Assembly (NCBI GenBank): GCA_047967505.1 | Contig: CM106540.1 | DNA: 64,000 bases | Source of the DNA: Dipteris shenzhenensis | Lineage: Eukaryota > Polypodiophyta > Polypodiopsida > Gleicheniales | Strand: one strand, 5' to 3' | Part shown: in pieces, positions 35,601 through 43,655 of the stretch | Layout: every line of letters begins with the position of its first letter | How positions within the stretch are numbered: the stretch's first letter is position 1 | Position numbers and translations under genes: made by a program | The notes under the pieces: generated by a model | Told to the model about the DNA's origin: nothing | Databases searched by the model: none | The model's input: only the letters and a program-made list of their open reading frames with translations

Positions 35601-37502
35601 CTTTCCCCTTGGTACAATGGCACTCAAGCATGTGTAGAAGTCAACAAGATTATCCGCTTCCACTTTAGTTGCAGTTCTTTTGAGAGTGGTCAAAGGAGAA
35701 TTAAAAGTTTTCCATATGGTCCTAGCTTTGAGCAACATCTCTGAAGTGGAGGTGATTTTTCGTAGTGCATAAATGTCATGATTAAGTCTTTCCGACTCAA
35801 TCAAATATTTTTTCTCGTTCTTGAAGATACAGATGCATGCAGAATAGTAGTGAAATTGAGGCACACTAGCGAAGGTTTGATAAGTAATTTCTCCTTTCTT
35901 GTATGCATCTCTAGAGCGCTCATTACAAGCATAGGCATAGTGCTGACCATCTATTGCCTCAAATGTACAATGAGCTAAGAAATTTCTCTTGGCATCCCTT
36001 ATATTTCGTTCTGGATCATTCACTGAACTCTGTCCTTCTTGAAGTGAGGGAACTTGTTTTCCGAGGAACTTAGTGAATTGCATCTCAAAATCTATAGGCT
36101 GAGAGAAATTGATGGATTGACTATAATCTCCCATGACTGGCCAAAATGTTCTTGGATGGAGTACCAAATTAGAAACAACTGGTTTTTTTCCATCAATCAA
36201 AGCCTGAAAAATCTTTTCAGCATAGGCTGTATCTAAGGTCCTGCTGTTGGTGAAGACACTTGCTTTGACCACTGTTGAAGCATGTATAACTTGAGTCTTC
36301 TGGCCCCATATATATCCTGGATCCTCATCTGTCACAGCCTCATTCAAGCGAAGATTTAGGTTCTTCATTGATAACATTTCTGCTTCTAGATCTGACTCCA
36401 TTTCAAGACCCTCCGCATCCTCTTCATGTTCTTCCTCTTCTCTTCTTTGCCCTTTCTTTGTATATGAACGACCTCTTTTTCCAGTTATAGGACTTGGAAC
36501 TGTAGCTCGTGAAGTACTTGCCTTTTGCATTTGACGTCGAGGTTTATTTTTTAGGGGCTCAATGTGAACTGCTTTAGATCGCCCTACTTCTTCTTCTATT
36601 GCCTCAACTTCAGGTATACTTAAGGGCTTCACTTGTTCTGTTATTCCATCAACTTCATGAGTTACACCATCTAAGTGAGTCATCTAAGTGAGTAATACCA
36701 TGAACAAGAGATGTGTGTGCATGTCCTGTCTTATCTGATGCATGTCGTGTCTCACTCAATTCAATTTCTGTCTGAGATGCATGTGCATGTCCGGTCTCCA
36801 CCAATTCAATTCCTATCTCAGATGTAGATCCCTTGTAAGCATCCACGTGTACAAGACCCTCATCCATTGCTACAATGTGTTTTGTCTCATCCACTCCACT
36901 TCCTCTCTCATTTGTATTACCATGAACCAAATCTACATGGCGTGTCTCATCACTTCCTTTCTCATGTGTGGATTCTTGCACCTTAGGTCCCTCCAATGAA
37001 GTTGAACCTTGTTGGATGACACCTTGAAAGTATTCAAGGACAATCTTTGACTGCATTTTTCTTGCTTCCTCAATGGGAAATTCCTCCCACACATGTTGAA
37101 GGATCTCCAATGCACGAACCAATTCAGGAAATCTAGGTGCTTTTGGCGGCGGCATCACAAAGTGCATTGCATCTTTCTTAGAAAGAAGAAACGATCTGTT
37201 GCTCATTCTTGACTTTGTGTAAATCATCATTGTACTGCTGTCTTTTTCAATTTTTATTCCTACTAAGGTGCCCCCTTGAATCAAATTGCTCTTTGAGAAA
37301 GATACATTTGATGCGCACTCATCTTTCTCCAACTCTCTCTTTGTCATCACTAGAATGAGATTTCCTTTACTTAAGACCAAGAACCATGCTTTCTTTGTTT
37401 TGTCAACAACTGTCCTGTTTGTGAAGTCCTTTGGGGCATAAATTCTTCCATTGTATTTCAGTGTTATACCATTGACAAATGCTGTAGCCTCAAGATCCAT
37501 CC
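31654..37502 (-). CDS. Transposon gene with tandem Ulp1/C48-type peptidase domains (spliced, slightly broken)
   Basis: This appears to be one minus-strand gene of about 1,735 codons. A large exon (37502-34101) starts at MDLEATAF just after a TACAG acceptor. Seven short exons follow: 33997-33735, 33650-33480, 33396-33307, 33214-32748, 32665-32495, 32391-32305 and 32218-31654. All borders are GT..AG, with introns of about 80-105 bp that keep phase. The N-terminal part is unrecognised and followed by a charged linker and a mostly helical part. A possible methyltransferase-like segment comes next, an acidic linker, then two Ulp1-like peptidase units. Two lesions exist in the large exon: a 13-bp tandem duplication (36668-36693) and an in-frame TGA (35127-35129). 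Ulp1 peptidases cleave SUMO-like conjugates; the real substrate is unknown. The divergent partner gene is the transposase-like gene at 43656. Confidence 0.78.
32748..33214 (-). CDS. Exon with the catalytic Gln and Cys of unit 1 and the entry of unit 2
   Basis: This 467-bp exon begins SARKLVSAIDALMQ and contains the motif QNDDHSCGWRV, the Gln/Cys core of C48 peptidases, then a helix (NCFLLLAQIF). It continues through a linker (VIISKQPRVLTFGSEEVTILSDP) that resembles the linker before unit 1 (REQPLTFIFDEEDISILINF). This shows the two units arose by tandem duplication of a block of exons. The donor at 32747 is GTTTGA, identical to that of the matching exon in unit 1. Confidence 0.75.
33214..33997 (-). 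CDS. First Ulp1/C48-like peptidase unit, N-terminal exons
   Basis: Exons 33997-33735, 33650-33480 and 33396-33307 encode the linker, a helical entry region (LPLYIQRCAYMVDPLVSSVLS) and then ITAYHE-type sequence leading to LHWSLVIVD and FFVNSI. The His of HWSL is the expected Ulp1 catalytic His. Seventeen residues later, where Ulp1 has Asp (YVDSL), this protein has Asn (FVNSI). The next exon supplies VKQNDDHSCGWRVGYN, with the oxyanion Gln and nucleophile Cys in Q-x5-C spacing. The unit keeps His, Gln and Cys, with Asn for Asp, so it may be catalytically competent. Exon lengths mirror those of the second unit (171/171 and 90/87 bp). Confidence 0.75.
34101..35126 (-). CDS. Third part of the large exon; possible amino-methyltransferase-like segment
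   Basis: In frame with the preceding part across one TGA. Residues include QLFFVHEISPDDIRPLLDRIL, CNIVIFADKDDKEQM, IYNGIYSRKRDNGECGLKIQ, SLETFFLCMKSP and, after HYERPAKSADLLISMMEFLL, the stretch SSGWEVTLCRMGHLFEALIRK and GHNVNIIESPACLEYLD. The order resembles beta-class DNA/RNA amino-methyltransferases: a strand with FADxxx where DPPY would be, a VETF.LG.K-like strand, R/K-P-x3-L, then a Gly-rich strand and helix with an acidic strand end. Neither DPPY nor a clear GxG is present, so any enzyme activity is doubtful. An acidic linker follows, and the exon ends at a GTATGA donor at 34100. Confidence 0.5.
35127..36683 (-). CDS. Middle part of the peptidase gene (518-aa frame), unknown domain
   Basis: A basic/acidic linker (RRQMQKASTSRAT, KRGRSYTKKGQRREEEEHEEDAEG), which may act as a nuclear-localisation region, is followed by about 380 residues of mixed alpha/beta sequence. 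The latter includes YAEKIFQALIDGKKPVV, LVLHPRTFWPVMGDYSQS, AHCTFEAIDGQHYAYACNER and YYSACICIFKNEKKYL. A cluster of Cys residues lies near VCLACEKGDVTYEAP. I do not recognise a family. The frame ends at a TGA (35127-35129), but the same frame continues beyond it with protein-like sequence (AHKWVKVEDDGSEITP). The TGA is therefore most simply a late nonsense mutation, for example from CGA. Confidence 0.72.
   Translation of the reverse strand: MTHLDGVTHEVDGITEQVKPLSIPEVEAIEEEVGRSKAVHIEPLKNKPRRQMQKASTSRATVPSPITGKRGRSYTKKGQRREEEEHEEDAEGLEMESDLEAEMLSMKNLNLRLNEAVTDEDPGYIWGQKTQVIHASTVVKASVFTNSRTLDTAYAEKIFQALIDGKKPVVSNLVLHPRTFWPVMGDYSQSINFSQPIDFEMQFTKFLGKQVPSLQEGQSSVNDPERNIRDAKRNFLAHCTFEAIDGQHYAYACNERSRDAYKKGEITYQTFASVPQFHYYSACICIFKNEKKYLIESERLNHDIYALRKITSTSEMLLKARTIWKTFNSPLTTLKRTATKVEADNLVDFYTCLSAIVPRGKQERAEVITSFKIVRDRYQDYTSILFRSDEVFHQIKDVCLACEKGDVTYEAPSLIKEKAKKIEKKEMTARMWRPLRNLLDKYASLATEKLMSKEWFFGKKDKDHCMEDNIIQQVKRDAVKSAIEYLLGEKNIPISQCKIDHNIVRQMASALPSAKQKA
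36655..37500 (-). CDS. N-terminal part of the peptidase gene (about 280 aa frame)
   Basis: Translation starts at MDLEATAFVNGITLKYN, one base after a splice-acceptor-like TTGAATACAG, so a non-coding first exon upstream is likely. A beta-rich segment with RIYAPKDFTNRTVV and AWFLVLSKGNLILVMTKRE (residues about 15-65) precedes a helical stretch, PRFPELVRALEILQHVWEEF. A Thr/His-rich repeat with TRHVDLVHGNT and TGHAHASQ phrases follows. I do not recognise a domain. The frame runs into a stop only because of the 13-bp duplication at 36668-36693; without the extra unit it would continue into the next frame. Confidence 0.7.
   Translation of the reverse strand: MDLEATAFVNGITLKYNGRIYAPKDFTNRTVVDKTKKAWFLVLSKGNLILVMTKRELEKDECASNVSFSKSNLIQGGTLVGIKIEKDSSTMMIYTKSRMSNRSFLLSKKDAMHFVMPPPKAPRFPELVRALEILQHVWEEFPIEEARKMQSKIVLEYFQGVIQQGSTSLEGPKVQESTHEKGSDETRHVDLVHGNTNERGSGVDETKHIVAMDEGLVHVDAYKGSTSEIGIELVETGHAHASQTEIELSETRHASDKTGHAHTSLVHGITHLDDSLRWCNS
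36668..36693. repeat. 13-bp tandem duplication breaking the peptidase gene
   Basis: CATCTAAGTGAGT is present twice (36668-36680 and 36681-36693). One extra 13-bp unit shifts the frame between the N-terminal and middle parts. It is the only change needed to connect the two frames. Confidence 0.93.
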
Positions 37503-37629
37503 TGTATTCAAGCACAACACAAATTTTAAGTACTTTGACAAACTACAATTACTTTGAAAAATCAAAAGTACAATGAGTCCCATTAATACACCTCAAGTTT
37601 TTATTCTTCCCAATCATATAAGTATCAAT

Positions 37630-38135
37630 TTCATGCTTTGGGAATAGCCTAAAAGGCTTTACAAGGCTTAGAGCATAAATGCTTTGGGAATAGCCTAAAA
37701 GGCTTTACAAGGCTTAGAGCATAAATGTGAAAAAAAATAAGGATTTACAATTATCTTTGAATACAAATTTGAAGTCTGTCATATATAAGTACAAAATGCT
37801 CTGTCAACTCCCACAACTGATATAAGTGTAAAATGCTCTGTCAACTTCCACAACTGTAATCTATCATGTCCACTGATACAACTTTCAATCATCTTGAAAG
37901 TTTAAAAACCTTAATCGTTGCTTAAATGGTAGGGTTGTTGTGACTGTGAAACTGAATGTGAACGAATGGACTGACTCCGATTAGGAACTAGTCAAGAAAT
38001 TTTGAGCATGGCTTTGATTGGTTTTTTGGAGTTCTCTCCTCTAAGGACAAACTAATCTATGCTAATCTAGACTACACCAACCGTCGAAGCGAAGAAAAGT
38101 AAGAAATAATTTCGTTTCCATTGTTCTTTTTAATA
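37630..38135 (-). repeat. LTR/leader-like segment upstream of the peptidase gene
   Basis: The segment shares order and sequence with the region upstream of copia 3 gag at about 52190-52580. Shared phrases are GGGAATAGCC..AGGCTTTACAAGGCT, GGACTGACTCCGA.TAGG, ACTAGTC, GCATGGCTT and the closing TTCTTTTTAA. A 51-bp piece around the first motif is duplicated in tandem (about 37630-37731). It lies about 130 bp upstream of the first codon and in the same orientation as in copia 3. It may supply the promoter or first exon of the peptidase gene. Confidence 0.65.
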
Positions 38136-38224
38136 TCCTTAGGTTGCGAATTAAAAGCAAAAAATAATCTATTTTCCATTATTCTTTTTAATACACTAAG
38201 GTTGTGAGTTTAAAAAAGATAAAA

Positions 38225-38510
38225 TTTATATTTTATCTTTTTTAAACTCACACCCCTTTCTCTCTCTCTCTCCCCCCCTTCTCTCCCCCCCCTTCTCTCT
38301 CGCTGCCGCCCCCATCCTCCCACCCCACCTTCCCCATTCTCACTCCCACGCCCACGTCCATTCTTTCACCTTCCCCATTCCCAGTCCCTCTCTCACTCCC
38401 ATCCTCCCACCCCTTTCTCTCTCTCTCCCCCCCCCATTCTCTCTCGCTGCCGCAGCAGCGGCCCCCCCCTTCTCTCTCTCTCCCTTCTCCTTCTCATTTT
38501 AAAAAAGATA
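38225..38510. repeat. Pyrimidine-rich tract with CGCTGCCGC palindromic motifs
   Basis: TCTCTC and CCCCCC runs with GCTGCCGC and GCAGCAGCGGCC occur here. It is a small outlier of the larger array at 39565-41245 and is bounded by ATAAAATTTATATTTT direct repeats on both sides (38219 and 38508). Confidence 0.85.
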
Positions 38511-38939
38511 AAATTTATATTTTCAAAAACTAATTTTGCTTACAACTCATAAGAATTGAACATTCACATTAATAAGAAGTTAAAATCTTAATAAATTTCA
38601 ATTTAAATAATAAAAACTATAAAGTAGTTTAACTTAAAGTTTATGAAAAAATAACGTAAAATAAAGAAAACAAGACTTAAAATTAAAAATTTAATATTTA
38701 CATAGAAGAATATATTAATTCTCCCTAAAAAGAAATAAATTAAAGTAATAATAACGAATGTAAGTTAAACTACTTTTAAAATTTTAATTTAAAATGTAAT
38801 AAAATTAAAATTATACTTTTTATATTCCAAACAAAATGCATTATAGTCTAAATTAAACTAGTAAATTAAAAATGAAAGTGAAACTCATTTTAAATTCAAA
38901 AACAAAGAAAATTTTAAAATTCAAGTTTCTACAAGTTTT

Positions 38940-39180
38940 GCTTTTAGCATACATTTGTCTTTTCACATCCACGCGTTTGTCTTTTGAAACACAAGGTTGT
39001 CTTTTATCACAATTTTCACATCCACGCGTTTGTCTTTTGAAACACAAGGTTGTCTTTTATCACAACTTTCAAGTTTTCACACGTTTATCTTTTCAAACAC
39101 AAGGATTCATAGTTTAAAAAAAGGCGGGAAATTTGAAATTCTAGTTTCCACACGTTTCTCTTTTCAAACACCAAGGTTTA
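38940..39180. repeat. Short tandem repeats (CACGCGTTTGTCTTTTGAAA type)
   Basis: A unit of about 55 bp with CACGCGTTTGTCTTTTGAAA and CACAAGGTTGTCTTTTATCA is repeated, with decayed copies continuing to about 39180. No coding potential is seen in 38136-39565 as a whole. Confidence 0.8.
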
Positions 39181-39575
39181 TAGTTTTGTTTGTTTATGTT
39201 TCGACTAAATCACACACCAATCTCCTCTAATATGCCTCATTGATCATAGCTCCCAAATTCTTCCATCAAAACATCTCTCCTTTATCTCTTCTTGATCGTC
39301 GCCCACTCATTTTTTCTCCTCATTGGTAAGATTTTTTATCTCGATCGTACTTTCTCTTGTGCCCTTCCTCTCTAAATTTTCATCAAACACCAAGGTTTAT
39401 AGTTTTGTTTGTTTAAGTTTAGACTAAATCACATACCAATCTCCTCTCATATGCCTCATTGATCGTAGCTCCTTCATCTTGTCTCGATCGTCGCCCACTC
39501 ATTTCTCCTCTTCATTGGTAAGATTTTCTATCTCGATCGTACTTTCTCGTGTCCTCCCTCTCTAAATTTTCATCT
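39170..39575. repeat. About 200-bp tandem duplication
   Basis: The block starting ACCAAGGTTTATAGTTTTGT near 39170 recurs near 39389. It includes ATGCCTCATTGATC, TCGCCCACTCATTT, ATTGGTAAGATTTT and CTCGATCGTACTTTCTC. The second copy is shorter by internal loss. Confidence 0.85.
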
Positions 39576-41245
39576 CTCTCACTCTTCTCTCTCTCTCTTT
39601 CCTCTCCGCTCTAGTCTACGTTTCCTCTCATCTTAGTCTACTCTCTCCCCTCCTCTTCATTTCCCCTCTCTCTCTCTCTCTCCCTTTCTCCTCACCTTTT
39701 CCCTCTCTCTCACTTGCGCTCCCCACTCTCCTCCCCACTCTCTCTCTCACTTGCTGTGACCTCCCCCCTCCCCTCTCTCTCTCTCTCTCTCTCTCTCCCC
39801 CCTCTCTCCCTCTCGCTGCCGCGGCAGCGGCCTCCCCCTCTCTCTCTCTCTCCCCCTCTCTCTCTCTCTCTCCACCCCTCCCTCTCTTTCGCTGCCGCGG
39901 CAGCGGCCCCCCCCTCCTCTCTCTCTCTCCCTCCCCCTCTCTCTCGCTCTCGCATCTCCCCCCTTCTCTCTCTCCCTCCCCTCCTCTCTCGCTGCCGCGG
40001 CAGCGGCCCCCCCTCTCTCTTCCCTCTCCCCACCCCTTCCCTCTCCCCCCCCTCCCCCTCTCTCTCTCCCTCCCCTCTCTCTCGCTACCCCCCCTCTCTC
40101 TCTCCCCCCCTCCCTCTCTCGCTGCTGCGGTAGCGGCCGCGGCCCCCCCTTCTCTCTCTCTCCCCCTCCCCTCTCTCTCGCTGCCCCCGCCCCCTCCCCC
40201 CTTCCCTCTCCCCCCCTCCCCCTCTCTCGCTGCCGCGGCAGCGGCCGCGGCCCCCCCTTCTCTCTCTCCCCCCCCTCCCTCTCTCGCTGCCGCGGCAGCG
40301 GCCGTGCCCCCCTTCTCTCTCTCTCCCCCTCCCCTCTCTCTCGCTGCCCCCGCCCCCTCCCCCCTTCCCTCTCTCCCCCCTCCCCCTCTCTCGCTGCCGC
40401 AGCAGCGGCAGCGGCCCCCCCCCTTCCCTCTCCCCCCCCTCCCCCTCTCTCGCTCCCCCCTCCCTCTCTCTCCCCCCTTCCCTCTCCCTCTCTCTCTCCC
40501 CCTTCCCTCTCCCCCCCTCCCCCTCTCTCGCTGCCGCGGCAGCGGCCGCGGCCCCCCCCTTCTCTCTCTCCCCCTCCCCTCCCCTCCCTTTCCCCCCCCC
40601 CTTCTCTCTCCCCTCCCCTCCCTCTTTCGCTGCCGCTGCCGCGGCAGCGGCCCCCCCTCTCTCTCTCTTCCCCCCCCTTCCCTCTCGCTGCCCCCCCCTC
40701 CCCCCTTCCCTCTCCCCCCCCTCCCCCTTTCTCGTTGCCGCTGCCGCGACAGCGGCCCCCTCCCCTCCCTCTCCCCCCTCCCTCTCACCGCCCCCCCTCC
40801 CTCTCTCGCCGCCCCCTTGCCCCCGCCCCCCCTTCCCTCTCCCCCCCCTCCCCCTCTCTCGCTGCCGCTGCCGCGGCAGCGGCCCCCTCCCCTCCCCTCC
40901 CCCTCCCCTCCCCCCCCTCCCCCTCTCTCACTGCCGCTGCCGCGACAGCGGCCCCCTCCCCTCCCTCTCCCCCCTCCCTCTCACCACCCCCCCTCCCTCT
41001 CTCGCCGCGGCCCCCACCCCTCCCTCTCCCCTCTCCCTCTCACCGCCCCCCCTTCTCTCTCCCCCCCCTTGCCCCCGCCTCCCCCCCCTTCCCTCTCCCC
41101 CTCCCCCTCTCTCGCTGCCGCGGCAGCGGCAGCGGCCCCCTCCCCTCCCCTCTCCCCCCTCGCCTCCCTCCCTCTCCCCCCTCTCTCTCCCCCACCCCCC
41201 TCCCTCTCTCGCCGCCCCCCCTCCCTCTCCCCTCCCCTCTCCCCT
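39565..41245. repeat. Homopyrimidine / GC-palindrome minisatellite array
   Basis: C/T-only runs of 30-90 bases alternate with the perfect palindrome GCTGCCGCGGCAGC. I count nine exact palindromes and several with one or two changes. The strand bias is complete: purines are almost absent on the plus strand outside the palindromes. Long frames of 100-386 codons here are Pro/Ser/Leu or Arg/Gly/Glu low-complexity artefacts. Confidence 0.93.
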
Positions 41246-41554
41246 ATAAAAATCTTTTATTTTTCTCTCTCTAAAAATCTTTCCTTCACTTTTCTCTCTC
41301 TATAATAAAATTTCAAAGAATACAAATTTTAAAAAAAGTACCTGGAAAAAGTTGAAATCGATGGCTTGTGCTTGCTTTTGCTCTTCCTCCTCTTTTTTGC
41401 TTCTCCTCTTGCTCTTCCTTGTTGAAATGAGAGAAACATGAGAGAAGGAGAGTATATATTAGAAAAACTAGGGTTTGAGGGCTTCGCTCTCATTAGTCCT
41501 TCTATAACATTATACTCCTCTCCCATTGGCCTCTCTATTAATTACTTCTCTCTC
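41246..41554. other. Spacer between two arrays
   Basis: This is AT-rich then CT-rich sequence with no supported gene. CTCTCTCTA..AAAATCTTT occurs twice at the start. Confidence 0.6.
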
Positions 41555-42530
41555 TCTCCCACCCACTCCATCCTCCCACCCATTCCCACTCCCACTCCCA
41601 CCCCCATCCTCCCACCCACCTCCCCCCCATTCTCACTCCCACCCCCACGCCCATTCTTTCACCTTCCCATTTCCACTCCCTCTCCCACCCCATCCTCCCA
41701 CCCCACCCCTCCCACTCCCACCCTCACCCCACCCCCACCTCCCCCCATTCCCACCCCCACTCCCACTCCATTCTCCCACCCACTCCCATCCTCCCACCTA
41801 CATCCTCTCACTCCCACTCCCCATCCTCCCCCCCCACACTCAGCCCCATTTCCCACTCCCACTCCCATTCTCCCACCCTTATCCTCCCACCCCCTCACCC
41901 CTCCCACTCCATCCTCCCACTCCCTCTCCCACTCCCACTCCCACTCCCATTTTCCCACCCCCCCACCTCCCCCATTCCCACTCCCACTCCCATTTTCCCA
42001 CCCCCCCCACCTCCCCCACTCCCACTCCCTCCCCCATCCTCCCACCCCACCCCTCCCACTTCCACCCCCACCTCCCCATTCCCACTCCCATCCTCCCACC
42101 TCACCCCTCCCACTTCCACCCCCACCTCCCCCATTCCCACTCCCTCTCCCACTCCCATCCTCCCACTCCCACTCCCCACCCCTCCCACTCCCACTCCCAT
42201 CCTCCCATCCTCCCACCCTCACCCCACCCCCACCTCCCCCATTCCCACTCCCTCTCCCACTCCCACTCCCATTCTCCCACCCCCACCCCCACCTCCCCCA
42301 TTCCCACTCCCTCTCCCACTCCCACTCCCATTCTCCCACTCCCACCCCCACCTCCCCCATTCCCACTCCCTCTCCCACTCCCACTCCCATCCTCCCACCC
42401 CCACCCCCACCGCCCCCATTCCCACTCCCTCTCCCACTCTCCCTTTCTCCCACTACCACCCTCCCACACTCCCTTTCTCCACTTTCCCACTCTCCCTTTC
42501 TCCCACTACCACCCTCCCAACTATCAATTC
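41555..42530. repeat. C-rich minisatellite (CCCACTCCCA type)
   Basis: About 1 kb is built from CCCACTCCCA, CCCATTCTCCCA and CCACCCCCACCTCCCCCATT units, with a higher-order unit of roughly 60 bp near 42230-42400. The minus strand carries dense G3-5 runs suited to G-quadruplex formation. The 266-372 codon frames are artefacts of this repeat. Confidence 0.93.
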
Positions 42531-42599
42531 CACCATTACTTATGAATTCTGATTAAAACTATTACTTAAATAAATGATATTACTTGAAAACACTCATAG

Positions 42600-43515
42600 G
42601 ATTTAAGGTTTAGGATTTCGTGGTTTGGGTTTAGGATTTGGGGTTTGGTGAGTTAGGGTTTAGGGTTCAAGGTTTGAGGGTTAGGGTTTAGACTTTGGTG
42701 GTTTAGGGTTTAGGGTTTGGGTGTTAGGGTTTAGGGTTTAGGGTTTAGGGTTTGGGGGTTAGGGTTTAGGGTTTAGGGTTTGGGGGTAGGGTTTAGGGTT
42801 TGGGAGTTAGAGTTTAAGGTTTAGGGTTTAGGGTTTAGGGTTTAGGGTTTGGGGTTTAGGGTTTGGGAGTTAGGGTTTAGGGTTTGGGAGTTAGGGTTTA
42901 GGGTTTAGGAGTTAGGGTTTAGGGTTTAGGGTTTAGGGTTTAGGGTTTAGGGTTTGGGGGTTAGGGTTTTGGGTTTGGGAGTTAGAGTTTAAGGTTTAGG
43001 GATTAGGGTTTGGGATTTAGGGTTTAGGGTTTGGGAGTTAGGGCTTAGGGTTTAGGAGTTAGGGTTTAGGGTTTGGGGGTTAGGGTTTAGAGTTTAGGGT
43101 TTGGGGGTTAGGGTTAAGGGTTTAGGGTTTAGGATCTAGGGTTTAGGGTAAGGATTTAGGGTTTAGGGTTTAGGAGTTAGGGTTTAGGGTTTTGGGTTTT
43201 GGGTTTGGGAGTTAGGGTTTATGGTTTGGGGTTTGGGAGTTAGGGTTTAGGGTTTAGGGTTTGGGGGTTAGGGTTTAGGGTTTAGGGTTTAGGGTTTAGG
43301 GTTTAAGGTTTGGGAGTTAGGGTTTAGGGTTTAGGAGTTAGGGTTTAGGGTTTGGGGTTTAGGGTTTAGGGTTTGGGAGTTAGGGTTTGGGGTTTGGGGT
43401 TTAGGGTTTAGGGTTTAGGGTTTGGGGGTTAGGGTTTAGGGTTTAGGGTTTAGTGTTGTTATTGGTTAGGGTTTAGGGTTGTTTTGGTTTACGGTTTAGG
43501 GTTTAGGGTTTAGGG
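42600..43515 (+). repeat. Interstitial plant-type telomeric repeats (TTTAGGG)n
   Basis: About 0.9 kb of TTTAGGG with frequent variants GGTTTGGGGGTTAGGG and TTTGGGAGTTAGGG, and a few GTTGTTATTGG interruptions at the right end. The G-rich strand is the plus strand. Exact TTTAGGG is the canonical land-plant telomere unit. The array sits inside the transposon between its two divergent genes, so it is not a chromosome end here. Confidence 0.95.
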
Positions 43516-43655
43516 TTGTTATTGGTTAGTGTCTAATTAAATTTTCAAACACGTTCTGGATTTTTAAATCATTAATAAAGTAGATTATTGAGAAGAGACT
43601 AATGTTCTTTATAATGGTTGTTACAGCTTGTTTGCAAAGGAAACTCACAAAGGAG

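Noticed and set aside
39628-41305. Long frames (386, 333 and 179 codons) on both strands
   Set aside because: They are made only of Arg/Gly/Glu or Pro/Ser/Leu because the DNA is a C/T minisatellite; open on both strands at once.
41438-42556. 372- and 339-codon Pro/Ser/His frames and 266-codon Gly/Glu/Trp frame
   Set aside because: Direct translation of the CCCACT-type repeat in different phases; no start context or domain.
42600-43515. True chromosome end at the TTTAGGG array
   Set aside because: Unique coding sequence lies on both sides and the array is inside exact transposon ends, so it is interstitial.
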